Made by a program: the position numbers and the translations under genes. 64,000 bases of DNA from assembly GCA_029953675.1 (NCBI GenBank), contig JAMWBK010000010.1, positions 1,593,001-1,657,000 of the forward strand, given 5' to 3'. Under the pieces are notes generated by a model. The model worked only from the letters and a program-made list of their open reading frames with translations, was not told where the DNA came from and made no database searches. Origin of the DNA: Rhodosorus marinus (lineage: Eukaryota > Rhodophyta > Stylonematophyceae > Stylonematales > Stylonemataceae). How positions within the stretch are numbered: the first letter of the stretch is position 1; every line of letters begins with the position of its first letter. This document shows positions 45,559-56,639 of this stretch, one piece after another.

Positions 45559-47209
45559 ACCCTTGCCAATCTCAGGGATGCGTGGAGCACTCCGATAAAA
45601 CTAATTGGGTTGGGGTTCAGGTCATCCCCCCGATGCTCCACCAACCAGGAGTACTTACTAGAGTGGTTCTAGTTAGTAAACAAAAGTTTCAGTACACTTC
45701 GTTAGCCTGGTCAAGTGAATTCTCTTGAAGAACTCCATCTTCTGGGACACTTGTGTGACCTTCCCCCATGCCGTTCCGACCTCAGAGGCAAAGAATTGGT
45801 TCAAGCATTACTACATCGAAGTGTGCCGTGAAAAGCCTCTGAGCCGTCGCCCTTGGCTGCAGTATTGAATCCCGGTGAGACATATTGACAGTATGCCTGT
45901 TCGACTAAAGCACGTTGTCTTCAGGTGAAGAGCACTAAAGCTCTGCACGGATCTGACGATCACAGTTTAGGTCTACCGGATCTGATACTCACAGTTTAGG
46001 TCTACCGGAGGTGGGTCGCAACAAACGCAATTTTATCGCACTGGTAGGTACCCCACCGTAAACCGTTTAGCTCTGAAGAATAGCTCGACAAGCCAGCCCC
46101 CCAGAAAAGATTAACGGGTTGCTTTGTGATATGTATTTTTGGCGCTCTTTTCGGAAGCTTTGGCTTTCTACAGTTTAACCATAGCCCTAACCCCAGGAGC
46201 TCATGATGCTTCCAGAAAACAACGGGGCACGTGGAACACCCAATCCATTTTTTTCTAGTTCCATATTTCAACAGCAAAATATTTTTTGGGATTCTGAGAA
46301 CAGATTTGAGGGCTACCAGGATTCCTCCGCGGCGTTTGCGAGCAGTTTTTGAAGGTCGTTTTTGTTGGGATTCCGCGATTCTCTGGAAACTCGCGAGTTC
46401 TGCCCCAGAGGGATTTCTGTTTAGCGAAATTTGTAGCTAAATATTAGACATGCTGATTGGGGCCGACTGAGGGGTTTGGAATGCCTCTCCGACGGAGAAC
46501 ATAGAGTTGCTTATCGAGAGGCTTTGTCCTGGATGAAAACCGTGTAGCAGGAAACTCAAGCGAGAACTGTGAAAGAGAAGGATACTGGACCTTGTCCGCC
46601 TGCGATCCGTGCAGCGGTGGTATTCTCCCTACCCGCAGAAAGTAGCATTCACAATTCTTTGCGGCCCGGTCCAAAACCAGAATTCTCGAAGGATTCTGCC
46701 GAAGGGACGGAGAAAGTGCTGATCAGCTTCTTAGCCGAAATCTGACAGGCTACGAGCGATCGAAGATACGTCAGCAAAAGGGAAAGGGCTCCTTTGGTTA
46801 GGTCAGACCATCAGATGTACGTTCGTTCCTCTCCGGAAGCTTTTTCCTGGACCACGAGTATTTGGTTTTGACAACGCTTTGCCTTGCCTTGCAGAAACTG
46901 GAGCATGGAGTAAACCTCGCACTCCATTGCCCAGATCTGTATCCAGGAGTTCAGATACCTTGCTTCCGTTATGGGTAAGCGAAATGAAATAGACCTTTCA
47001 TCTCTGTTGTCGTTCGAGGAAGGTCCTGCGAGAGAGTAAGCGTGAACCCATTCTCCAATACTGGCTAGCATCTTTTGGTTCGTGGAGCTCGGGCATTGCT
47101 CTGCTTAAGTTCGTTCCAGGTTTCAGTACGCTAGACAAACAATTGGCTTTGGACATGTAGTGCTCACGATACTCCGCCGGCTCGGATCCTTTGGTTCCAC
47201 CTTGCTTAG
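45559..47209. other. Intergenic region with a 29-bp tandem duplication
   Basis: About 1.65 kb. A 29-bp unit (GATCTGACGATCACAGTTTA and nine more bases) is repeated at 45951-45979 and 45980-46008. Minus-strand frames at 46002-46277, 46444-46674 and 46811-47071 lack domains. The first exon(s) of the Pcf11-like gene must lie in its right part; ATGG|GTAAGC at 46971 is one candidate, but it does not join in phase to the acceptor at 47209. Confidence 0.45.
45951..46008. repeat. 29-bp tandem duplication
   Basis: Two near-identical units, 45951-45979 and 45980-46008, sharing CACAGTTTAGGTCTACCG and differing at a few bases (GACGAT versus GATACT). Confidence 0.85.
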
Positions 47210-49397
47210 GTTTGATGATCTCTTGGCGGAGTTGACCGTGAATTCCAGACCCGTAATACACTTTTTAACTTCTGTAGCCGCCGATAACTCTGCACACGTC
47301 AACGCGATTTCTTTCGTGCTTGAATGGCGTATCTACCACTCTTCGTCGGACAAGAGGTTGCCCCTCTTGTACTTGTTGGACTCCATCGTAAAGAACGTTG
47401 GGTATGCGTATAATAGTCGGATCGCGGAGAACATTGTGGAAACCTTCACCAATGCGTATGAGTTCTCCTCGCTTGAGTTGCGGCAAGTCATGAAGACGCT
47501 TCTAAACACGTGGTTTGGACTGTTCGATACAAGTATCTGTGACGCCATATTAGTGCGTCTGAATGAGATGGATAAGGCAGGAGTGAAAGCTGGTTTAGTA
47601 TATGTAAACCCGCGAGCTTTGAGAAAGCCTGCCGGTTTGAAGCAAATTCAACAAAAGAAAATTCTCGAGCAGAAGCTGCGCGTGTCACGAGCTAAGCAGA
47701 AAGCAGATCCGAAGGCCATCCGCGGAGACGACTCGAACCCGAATGTGAGTTCGCATTCACACAGGCATACAATTGTTTTCTGTTCCTCCCTAACAGATTA
47801 CACTCTTTCTTTTCGAATGTCAAGGTGGTGGAGGTTGATGACAATGATGGTGCATTATCGCTACGTGTCGATGTAGGTTTTGCACAACTATGGAAGAATA
47901 AACTGCTAATAACCAGAGCGCGAGGCTTCGTTTTGTTTAACAAAAGCTCTGTTCTACGCTCGCCCTCAGGGGATGGACTACAACAATGTTGAGAGGCAAA
48001 CTGAAAATTTGGTCAAGGAGATAGCAGAGGGTTTGTTGAAGAAAGAACAGCCCTCTGAGGAAAAGATTACTAAGCTGAAGAGGTTGGTGAACTACCAACT
48101 CAAGAGAGCAAAAGATGATATGACTATCGAAGGGCTTAACGCCTTGGTTGTCATGATTCGACAACTGGAAGGCGACAAAAAAAGTGAAGAGCCATCGCAG
48201 ACTTTAGCCACGCCCGACAAGGATGGTCCTGCTGAACAATCCGAACAATGGAAGGAGGGAGCGCAGCTCGACGAGCAGGACGGTAGACAATCAGATTCAC
48301 CTGATAGCAGAGCGATCGCAGTTGCGACGGACAATGTAAGCAAGAACAACGGCGGATTCTGTGTTGGAGAGGGAGGTCAACAAGCGCGATCACAGGTAGC
48401 AGCTGAGCATGAAGTCACTGGCGCAAGCTATGGCATGGGCCCCGGTCAATCGGAAGTGGTGAGCACTTCTCACCAGGGATCATCGATAGACCCTGCTCAG
48501 ATCGCCTCCCTTTTGTCGCAATCGGTGACCGGAGGCGCCCAAATAACGCCGTCTAGCTCTGGGACTGCAGCACAAAGTGGATCGCATAATCAATTGGGTG
48601 GAATTCTGCCTCTCAGTGCTGTGGACGCTGAAAGGCTTGGTACCTTGTCCGCGCTTGCCTCAAGCGCTGGTGTCACCCCCGAGACTTTGATCCAGCTGTT
48701 GGAGATGACACAAGGACAACCGCAGATAGCCCCGTTGCAGGCGCAGCCAGTTGGACTACAGCAGAGTGTACCTGTCCAACAACAATCATCGCCGGCCTCC
48801 GCTGACAGCTTGGTGTCTATGCTACAGAAGCAACTGTCCTCGTTGCTTGACCCGAGTGCCCAGAACGCTGCTGATTTCATGGGAGCTATGATGCAGGGGT
48901 CGGCGCAGTATGTCGTTCCTACAAATGCTGGAAACCCAGCACCTACAATCGTGAAAGCGGATCAGGCAGGGGCGCTCTGGGGCCAAGCGCCCTCTTCAAT
49001 TCAACATTCGATGGCTCCTCATGCCCAGTATTCGGCTACTGGAGGTTTTCCGTTCGCGAACCTCCAAGGGCAACTGCCATTCTCGACGGATCCCAAAGTA
49101 GCGATAGCAGAAAACGGTACAGCGAAGAACGAAGTACGAACTGATGCACCAGCCGGTTCGAAAAGGAAAGAATCCCGAAGAGACCGAGCAAAGGGGAGCT
49201 CCGCGGGAAAGAGGCATGCGAAAAAGTCTGGAAAAGGTCGCAACCGAAATTGGTCGCGATACCGACGGGAGACGCACGCTGACGCTGACGAGGGAGCCGA
49301 AGACCCCGAGGGCTGGTTGGCAGCCCTTCAGGAGCAGCAGGAACAGCTCGGTGATGAGGAAGATGGTGAAATTGTTGAGGAAGGAGAAGTGGAATAG
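47210..49397 (+). CDS. Pcf11-like CID protein of mRNA 3'-end processing (5' end incomplete)
   Basis: Exons 47210-47744, 47825-47872 and 47970-49397 join in phase. The N-terminal CID has LLAELTVNSRPVIHFLTSVA, then RLPLLYLLDSIVKNVGYAY, whose LYLxDSIVKN is the Pcf11 signature that contacts the RNA polymerase II CTD, then VETFTNAYEF and TLLNTWFGLFD. A charged stretch (IQQKKILEQKLRVSRAKQK) follows. The last exon carries a coiled segment (LVKEIAEGLLKKEQPSEEK), long Gln/Ser/Ala-rich low-complexity sequence, a basic cluster (KRKESRRDRAKGSSAGKRHA) and a very acidic end (GDEEDGEIVEEGEVE). The frame is open upstream of 47210 but has no ATG, and a strong acceptor (CTTAG) lies at 47209, so a short upstream coding exon is missing from this model. 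SCAF/RPRD proteins also have CIDs but fit the signature less well. Confidence 0.83.
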
Positions 49398-49807
49398 CGG
49401 TTGAAGGACTCTGGACATCTGCTCTGCTTTTAACTACGAACTAACTTGAGCTTTAGGACCGTGGCACCCGGCGTACGAATTAAGGTTGCTTTGCACACTT
49501 GAGGATGTCGCGATCTCGGGTGGTTGTATATCGCTATTATGCCTAAAAGCTGTGACTGATAATCGGTTAACGCTAAATTTCGACTCTCGACGGTTGTCGC
49601 ATCTTTCTCGACAAGCCAGACTCTGCCTGCCAAGACTCATTCGCCAGACCTGTGATTCTGCGATTTGTATTAGCAAGGATTAGCAGTGCTGACGTGGGAC
49701 CCCGCCTTGCGAGCTGCTTACATCCGCAGCAAAGCGTTTCCCCTCGAAGCTTTTATGCGTATATGCGTTTAGAGGTCAGAATTCGTCGACACAACCTTTT
49801 CTCAATC

Positions 49808-50200
49808 TCATTTCGAATTGCGTAAGGGGACATGGAACAACTGTGGCTGGCGCGGCTTTCTCATTAGAACTGGGAAGCTACTCGTCTTTATTTGACTTCC
49901 TGGTAGCTCGTCCGCAACTGGCTCCACGCGAAAGCAGCTGTTGGTGGCATAAATTTCTCCTGTTAAAACTGTACTCTCCTCCTCAGACCTGCCTACTTTT
50001 TCTGCAACGGGAAGTAGTCGTGCTTGTCGGGAAGAAATCGGATAATTCACACGATTTCCCACGGAGTTGCTCAAATGCTCAGTGCTTACTAATTCATTTG
50101 GTTCCACATAGAGTTCTCCGGGGCTGGTGTTAAATTTATCACCCAACTGAGAAGCAAAGCACCGATTGCAGACTGAAATAAGAAGAACTGCAGAGAACAT
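49808..50200 (-). CDS. Hypothetical small protein with a signal peptide
   Basis: ATG 50200 opens a 130-codon frame whose first 16 residues (MFSAVLLISVCNRCFA) look like a cleavable signal peptide with a small residue at the cut site, followed by a hydrophilic chain. No domain or homologue is recognised, there are no introns, and the overlapping plus strand is also open, so this may be chance. Confidence 0.3.
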   Translation of the reverse strand: MFSAVLLISVCNRCFASQLGDKFNTSPGELYVEPNELVSTEHLSNSVGNRVNYPISSRQARLLPVAEKVGRSEEESTVLTGEIYATNSCFRVEPVADELPGSQIKTSSFPVLMRKPRQPQLFHVPLRNSK

Positions 50201-50294
50201 CAACAGTTTCTAGAGCAAAAATCCTAAATCAGGATTTGAGGTATCCCTCATCCCTTTACTCAGAGCAAACTACCTTGAGAAGGCAGACACAAGA

Positions 50295-50370
50295 TGTTAA
50301 CGACGACGCGCGTCATCAGCGTCTTATTTCTCGCTTCTCAGGGTAGTTAGGCTCTGGCTAAACGGACGGA
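50295..50370. repeat. Dispersed repeat fragment related to 32365-32425
   Basis: CAGCGTCTTATTTCTCGCTT and its surroundings match CAGCGTCTTCTTTCTCGTTT inside the TCCGATA element at 32378, continuing through CTCAGGGTAG(T/C)TAGG. A short stray piece of the same repeat family. Confidence 0.65.
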
Positions 50371-51035
50371 ATGACGGCGCGTCAAACAATAACCCGCGGT
50401 TGATCCCACGGAGTCAAAGACAGTTCCGTGAGGAGGCTATCAAGACGTCTTGGGTCGCTTCGAAAGAGATACACGAAGCCAACAAGAAACTGTGCTATCA
50501 ACTAAGCTATAGCGCTCAGCGATGAAAGGAACAAAGAGATATAATAATGCCGAGTCGCGAAGCGCAGAGTGTCACATTTCGTAACTGGACTCTTTCAATT
50601 GCCTCCTTGACCGACCCATCCGCGTTTTAGTGCGGCTGAAACTGGCATTTGTATAGGTTGGCATCCTAGTCGGCCAACCATTCGCGAAATGCTGCCAAAT
50701 GGTTTCTGCGTAGTTCAGGTACACAAGCGACTAGAGCACAGGACAGCTGTTAAGACCAAGAGAAAGTCTGGTCATTACAAGAGGGTGGCTTGAAACACTG
50801 TGTAGTTCCAAGATCGAGGCAGGCAAGGAGCGAGAAAGATATGCTGATTCACTGACGAGAAATAATAATAATAAATGAAGAAGTTGGCTAAAGACCACAG
50901 TTTAAGAAAACAGATTGGTTATGGCTCCTCTTCATAATATGTTTTTTTGCTCGATTGCAGAATTGCTCGGAACGGTATAGAACTACAGGATGATGACCAT
51001 TGCGTTTGCTGGCTGCTGTTACCATCTTGGTTTTG

Positions 51036-51135
51036 GCGGTTTAGTTATCTATGCCGAAAGTGGACGGCGGTTTAGTTATCTATGCCGAAAGTGGACGGCG
51101 GTTTAGTTATCTATGCCGAAAGTGGACGGCGGTTT
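51036..51135. repeat. 31-bp tandem repeat, three perfect copies plus a stub
   Basis: A unit beginning GCGGTTTAGTTATCTATGCC occurs at 51036, 51067 and 51098 without a mismatch, then breaks off after GCGGTTT at 51135. Confidence 0.92.
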
Positions 51136-51286
51136 CTGCGGGCGTTCCAGCGTCAGAAAAAGGATGGTTATGGTCTTAGTCGTTTCGCTAGGAACTCGTT
51201 AGAGCGGGAAAGCGGTCGAAAGCTCCACCACGCACTCTGAGAATTGTATTTCCAAAAAAATTCGTAACCGCTATCCAACAGGACAA

Positions 51287-51535
51287 CATATTTTCTTAGA
51301 ACGTGTCCCTTTTTTTTTTAAAGAACTCGTCCATAGCGCGGCTGAACAACGAGTGCTGCGGAGATCTGCAGGGTTCTGCGGAAACGACTGAACCGACGGT
51401 GCTCGCATTCGGACCATATTTTCTTCGAGTGTGTCACTTTAGAAACTCGTCCGAATAGCGGCTCGAGAACTAGTGCCGCGGAGGTCTGCGGGGTTCTGCG
51501 GAAACAGCTGAACAAACTGTGCTCGCATGCGAACC
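51287..51535. repeat. Degenerate 120-bp tandem duplication
   Basis: Copy 1 (51287-51414) and copy 2 (51415-51535) share CATATTTTCTT, AACTCGTCC, TAGCG(C)GGCT, TGC(T/C)GCGGAG and GGGTTCTGCGGAAAC in order, with about one mismatch in six and a poly-T expansion in copy 1. Confidence 0.8.
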
Positions 51536-51961
51536 AACAGAGCCGACGCTAGGTAGCAAGATCTCGCAACGGACGGCAGGGCCTGCTGATGCGTTTCGAG
51601 GATATGCATGTCATTTCATCAAAGCAAGTCCCTTCAACTGAAATGATCCCAACCCTTTAGTTTCTTGGAAGTTGGATTCCAAGACATTAAAAAGGACTAC
51701 TCAGGCGTTTTGGGCCAGAACTCTGTTTCGCTTCTGAGTCAGCTGATTGATGGCTAAGATTCGTTGCTGCCGAACAGGAGTTGAAGTTGACGGGGGGCTT
51801 TTAAATAGGTCAGTGAGGGGGACGGGGCAGCCACGAGCGTGTGCGCTTCCACAGTTCAGAGCTTTTAGTTCAGAGGAAGGGACTTGTGGAGCAATATGGA
51901 AAGTTGAGTGGCAATTAGCGGGTTTGGTTTCGAACGTTCAAAACACTTGGCTCTTGTTGCG

Positions 51962-53803
51962 ATGCAGTTGACAGCCAGCAGTTTCACCGTTGTAACAGAT
52001 GGACAAGTTGTCCTTGGGGGTTTCAACGGTGTGCGAAAGATTGTTTGCTCTGTGGGTGCTGGAGCCAGGAAAATCGCGATTCTCGAGGAGTTGCTAGGTA
52101 GTACAAGCAGCGCGATTGGGGAGACTTGGGAACATGGCCACGTCGCGAGGGGTTTCATTTCCAATGATATCGGAGTTCTTGACGTTATAGGGCTAGATGG
52201 TGGTGGGGCCGAAATAGGAGACCCCTCAACGGAGGAGGAGGGCGAAATCTGGGAAACCCGAGCGAATCTCTTTGCTCTTCTTGGTGCGGACGTTATTCTG
52301 TTGAACTTGAGCATTAACGACGTCGCGAGGAGGGATGGATCATATTTCCAACTCATCAACCGTGCACAAGAGTTAGGGCGCGTTGGAGACGTTTTCGTTC
52401 TGCTGCACGATTACGACGAGAGGACACGAGAGGAGAAGCTAAAGTCAATGGTCTTGGATAGGCTTTCAGTGGAGATTGAACCAGATAGGGTCTTTATCGC
52501 CCCCCATTCAAAATACATGAAAGCGGAATTTAAGGCCAGCCTAGCACAAGCGAGGTCATATGTGCTATCGTGCATTGGAAAACAGTCGGATTCGGAGCAG
52601 CCTGCGCGCTTGCAGCTTGCATGGGAACTGTCCCGGGCTGGTTCAGTTCCTCTCACTTCTAGGATGCTGTCGCTGGCTGTCTGGAGTGACGAATCTGCAC
52701 ATCAGCTGCTTCGAGGCCTGTCTAGCTCTTTGGAATCTATTCAGTTGAGCTCGGGGGAGGTTGGCAAGCGGCTATCGGAGACGCGCATGAGTCTGCTCGC
52801 GGAGTTTTCCGCTGGCTTGTGGTGTAACCCATTGTGTGAGCCCTGCTTCGCGATGGAAAAGGTTGCTGAATTCAACGAGAATGTTGAGGGAATAGTGACA
52901 CAGTTCTTTTCGGATCACCTAAGCCGTGTTAAGTACAATCTCGTGACCAAAGCGAAGTCGCGTCTGAATAGAAAACCCGAAAGAGACTCTGACATACCCT
53001 TCAGCACACACTACAGGATGGTTCTTCGCCAAGCAGTCGCCGAATTCGACTACCGTGCTGACCGAGGCAGCATGGACTGCTTGCGTGAGCCTCTTTTGCT
53101 AGCGAGAAAGATTCTATTGACGGAAATAGAAATGATGGCAGTTGGCTGCCGAGAGACTCGAGCGGAAATCACAGAACGTTCAGCTGTGGAAAGATTTCGG
53201 GCCACTTTCGAAACCGAACTAGGTCTGAGGCATCCTGTGGAGACCGCGTCTTTAACCTACTGGTCCGAGGTTACGAGCACAGCTCGAACGGTTTGGAGAG
53301 GAGTCGAAGAGCACCTGCAATATGCCCTCGACTATGAAATGTTGGGATTCCAACCATCTGAGGTATCGCGGCGAGTGGCAGACATATCAGTGTCTTGCCA
53401 TACTGTTGCGGTGAATGTGTGCCGCGCAGCATGTGGTAGCGAGAGGGTTTTTTCAAATAAGCTTAGAGAGGTATTGCGGGCTCGTATGCCGGATCGGTGG
53501 CCAGCCACCCTAAGTTTTCCCCAGCAGGTCAGAGAAATTGCAACAACTACTGGCCTGAGGATAGCCCTGTTCAGCTTTGTTCTGTTGGGTCAGCTGAAGG
53601 AAGTTCTTGGGCAACCGCCGCCGCCGATCGTTGAGCACTTCTCGGCGGAGGCTCGTGAGAGGTTGGTACAGGATCTTACACGATCTGCTGAGGCTGAAGG
53701 ACGAAGGGCACTCTTCGACCAACTCGGCCACGGACTTGAGTTTGCCCGCACGCTCGCGTCTGTTGTTGTTGGCGTTTCGAACACCGTGTCCATGATTCGA
53801 TAG
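51962..53803 (+). CDS. Sey1/RHD3/atlastin-like dynamin-superfamily protein with degenerate P-loop
   Basis: One long exon, 613 residues from ATG 51962 (MQLTASSFTVVTDGQVVLGG). The G-domain order fits ER-fusion GTPases: a strand then VCSVGAGARKIAILEELLG (residues 28-46) where the P-loop should be, GVLDVIGLDGGGAEIGD (71-87) as the DxxG/G3 block (family: MDxEGTDGxERGED), ETRANLFALLGADVILLNLS matching the ExxxALFALxxxDVLLIN helix-strand, and VFVLLHDYDER for the G4 RDxDE block. A helical middle domain follows. Near the C-terminus RIALFSFVLLGQL and FARTLASVVVGVSNTV could be short membrane helices. The P-loop lacks GKS/T (it reads GARKIA), so nucleotide binding is doubtful. The assignment rests on motif order, not on strong identity; another GBP-like family is possible. 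The frame is open upstream to 51908 but without ATG. Confidence 0.62.
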   Translation: MQLTASSFTVVTDGQVVLGGFNGVRKIVCSVGAGARKIAILEELLGSTSSAIGETWEHGHVARGFISNDIGVLDVIGLDGGGAEIGDPSTEEEGEIWETRANLFALLGADVILLNLSINDVARRDGSYFQLINRAQELGRVGDVFVLLHDYDERTREEKLKSMVLDRLSVEIEPDRVFIAPHSKYMKAEFKASLAQARSYVLSCIGKQSDSEQPARLQLAWELSRAGSVPLTSRMLSLAVWSDESAHQLLRGLSSSLESIQLSSGEVGKRLSETRMSLLAEFSAGLWCNPLCEPCFAMEKVAEFNENVEGIVTQFFSDHLSRVKYNLVTKAKSRLNRKPERDSDIPFSTHYRMVLRQAVAEFDYRADRGSMDCLREPLLLARKILLTEIEMMAVGCRETRAEITERSAVERFRATFETELGLRHPVETASLTYWSEVTSTARTVWRGVEEHLQYALDYEMLGFQPSEVSRRVADISVSCHTVAVNVCRAACGSERVFSNKLREVLRARMPDRWPATLSFPQQVREIATTTGLRIALFSFVLLGQLKEVLGQPPPPIVEHFSAEARERLVQDLTRSAEAEGRRALFDQLGHGLEFARTLASVVVGVSNTVSMIR

Positions 53804-54689
53804 GTGTGGAATACATAGCAGTTCACTAGTCGTTTGGGGTGATATTCTTCTACGAGCAGGTGCTCGTAGAAGAATACCTTCCAAGTCAACTGCGCGGGAC
53901 TAGTCTTTGATTCCCCTCATACGTCTTACTACTTGTATATAAAAAGATCCAATATCTACGAAGGGAGTCGGCATTTATCATGTACCGAGATCGGGGCTGT
54001 GGGCTGTCTGCAATTTCTTGCGTGCCTATCTTAGAAAGAAAACGGTGCCTTGGGTGAAACACTTGAATAGTGGCGTAACTCTAAGTGTGTCTAGTAGTAT
54101 TGGTAATTTCTTTCTGGTTGAGATAAGATTGACACGTGCGTCGTCATATCACCTCGTAGTTGCGCACAAATTCTGTGAGGAAAGTGCAGGTGGTCCGCTG
54201 CGCTTCGAAACTCTCGCATGGATGGACTTAGGCTACTGGCTGCAGATAGTAGCAAGGGCCAAAGTTGTCCCTGTATTCGAGTCCTACGTTAGAAACGCAA
54301 GGCTCGAGTCTGAGCCGAACAGGACCATTTCCAGCTTTGCACGAATATCGCTGTACTGATTGGACGGCTATGAAGTTCACTATGAGCTATGCACCAATCT
54401 CGTCCCGTAAGATTTTAATAGAAGTATCACGAGATTTAATTGGCTTTTCTTGATTGCTAATCGGATTAGTTCGCTGTCATTCGCTTTCCTGCCGTTTTAT
54501 ACCGCCAATTGGTCGATCTCCGCTGAGCGCGATCGTATAAGGGAACCGTAGTTTCGCACTACTTCAAAGGACTTTCTTTGAGACTGTGGTTCATCCTGAT
54601 GCGAGCTAGCTTGCAGCGTGCAAAATGTGCTGAGTATACACGGGGTTCTTGAGCCTTTGCAATTACTAGTTTGTTCTCTGTGTTTGAGG
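53804..54689. other. Intergenic region containing a perfect hairpin
   Basis: About 890 bases. Forty bases after the stop of the Sey1-like gene lies a perfect 16-bp inverted repeat (53843-53876). A plus frame at 54018-54359 begins at TTG and has no domain; I do not count it. Confidence 0.5.
53843..53876. repeat. Perfect 16-bp inverted repeat with 2-nt loop
   Basis: TATTCTTCTACGAGCA, GG, then the exact complement. It starts 40 bases behind a stop codon on the plus strand. It could shape the 3' end of that transcript or be the relic of a small palindromic insertion. Confidence 0.95.
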
Positions 54690-55169
54690 ATGGGTCCTCC
54701 AGGACGCTATCGGTTTCCGAAGGATATATATGCTCCAACGGGTCAGTTTTGGGCTAACCCTCGGAATTGGAGGAGGAACACGGCTTTGAGTATCGCAGGT
54801 ATGGCCGTTGCTTACCTGTGGCTTATAAAGGTTGGTATGGATCACGAGGTGAGTTTCAAGTAGTCAATTGTACACATCAAGGCAATCTTTTACGGGAAAT
54901 TGAGGAGGCGTGCGTTTTACCGCACCCTCCCAAGCTTCGTATTAGATGCTTTGTGTTTAAAAAAACAAAAGAGGAGAAAGCGGTGTTCGGATTTTCGAAG
55001 CTAACTCTTTGTCGTTTCTGTTTGGTAGGTACTGGCTAGACCCCCAAGGAAGAAAGTGCCGTGGAGGCCGAACTTGAAACCTGTGCCGTATGGAGAGGAC
55101 CCGTGGGCTCCAGAAAACCAGCGCAATTATGAAGGAGGACAGATGGACGATGCGAAGTCGCCGGAATAA
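54690..55169 (+). CDS. Small single-pass membrane protein, possibly a mitochondrial complex I accessory subunit
   Basis: Exons 54690-54848 and 55029-55169 (159 + 141 nt) join in phase to a 99-residue protein starting MGPPGRYRFPKDIYAPTG. The N-terminal half is rich in Pro, Trp and Arg (FWANPRNWRRNTA). One helix follows (LSIAGMAVAYLWLIKVGM, about 34-51), and the tail is basic and proline-rich (ARPPRKKVPWRPNLKPVPYG), then EDPWAP. A short soluble part, RRN before a single helix, and a Pro-rich tail with PYGEDPW recall small complex I beta-arm subunits, but I could not match a family with certainty. A candidate AATAAA lies at 55286. Confidence 0.7.
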
Positions 55170-56639
55170 TGGCCGCTTGACTATTTATATGCAGCGATTC
55201 GATCAACCTTTCCATTATCTTTTGTTTGTTTGTTGCCGTTAGCCGACGATGAACGTGGAGCCGTCGAACTCAAGTTCTAGTGACTAATAAAATCAGGTCT
55301 CCGCGGGATCCGAAAATTCTAGTCTTTCGGTGGAGCCTCATAACGGTGGAAATTAGGGACGCGAGGTTGTTAACCGTACCACACGGTCCATAGAATATGC
55401 TTTACATGCACTCAACACTCACTTGAAGTCGGTTGAGGTACGAGAGGGATTGGAGGAAAGCGCGTCTTCTCCGAGTATCAGTTGGAGTGAAGTACTGAAC
55501 TGAGGCAGTCGGAAAAGACGATCAAGCAGAACGAGCGGTTTGCTGTTCCTTCTGAATCTATATGAACGCTTAACTTCTATTCGTTCACCCCAGCAGTTGC
55601 GTACGAAAATTGTTGGGAGAGGTTCTTCGTCGGAAAGGAGTCGTCACACACAAGGGGACAAGCTGTGAGACTCGCACACAGCAGTGACAAAAGATGTGAC
55701 AGCTGTTTTTCTTCTTGATTGACTCACGGGCATTCGCAGCGGCAAGCACCACTTACTCAGAGGGCCACGCCCCCGCTCTCCAGAGCACCTTAAGTATACG
55801 TCATGCTGTTGCAATTTGGATCCCGAGCGACGTGGCTTATGAGTTCCTTGACAACACAGTGAAACGGGCAATATGCTACTGACCTCACCAGTCAAAGCAA
55901 ATACTGTCTGGCTTCTCCTGCTCATTAGTCCGCACGCCTGGAGACTAGCATTTTGGTTCAATTGAACTTTGCCTGACGAAAACGAGATTGTAGACGGCTT
56001 TGAGTTGTTTATGGCGATCCCGCAATCAGAGATTTTGCAGAGGAAATTCTCACCCTCTCGATCTGAATGCGAGTGACTTCCAGCAAAAGCATGTATCGGG
56101 GTTTGGTTTCAGGATCGCTTTAGTTGACAATGTCACACGCACATTGAGAGGCTCAAAAAGGCGCAAAAGAGCCTTTAACAGAAGAAGGGAAACCAGCTTG
56201 ACTATTTACGTCCAACTGGTTGCATGGCGAGGTAACGGCTTGTCGCAGCAAATGAGAGGCGTTCAAAATTGCATCTAGGAGAAGGACCTATGTTCCTCGC
56301 GTTGTTGAGCCCGCAGCCGGCCTGCTAGCCTACAGCAAATTAAATACGAGAGAGCAGTTTTGAAGACCTCCCGGGGAGAGAAGATACAAGCTCGAGGGTG
56401 ATGAGGAGCCAAGGCCAAGGTGAGCCGTGATGTCATTCAAAGCAAACCGTATCCCGGGAAATCGTGTGGAGGGTGCCCTTCACCCGTTTAATCTCTGCGA
56501 CTTGAAAGTAGTCATGGGCTGAACGCATAGCTTCCTATCTATTAAGGAGCCTTATGAGAGGCGCTGTCCTTTGCGGATGGTTGCATGGACTGAGTGACGC
56601 AACTGTTGTATTCCCCGATCAATCAGCTCGATCTTCTAG
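55170..56639. other. Intergenic region, no gene recognised
   Basis: About 1.5 kb with short frames only (55644-55961 minus, 56000-56278 plus), none with a domain. Carries the 3' flank of the small membrane-protein gene. Confidence 0.45.
55286..55291 (+). terminator. Candidate polyadenylation signal
   Basis: AATAAA 117 bases after the stop of the small membrane-protein gene. Confidence 0.35.

Larger units (their letters stand above)
49398..51961. other. Intergenic region with several tandem repeats
   Basis: About 2.6 kb. Apart from a possible small secreted-protein frame (49808-50200), it holds a dispersed-repeat fragment (50295-50370), a 31-bp triplicate (51036-51128) and a degenerate 120-bp duplication (51287-51535). 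No other coding frame is convincing. Confidence 0.5.

Noticed and set aside
54018-54359. 113-codon plus frame behind the hairpin
   Set aside because: Starts at TTG, no domain, no splice evidence.
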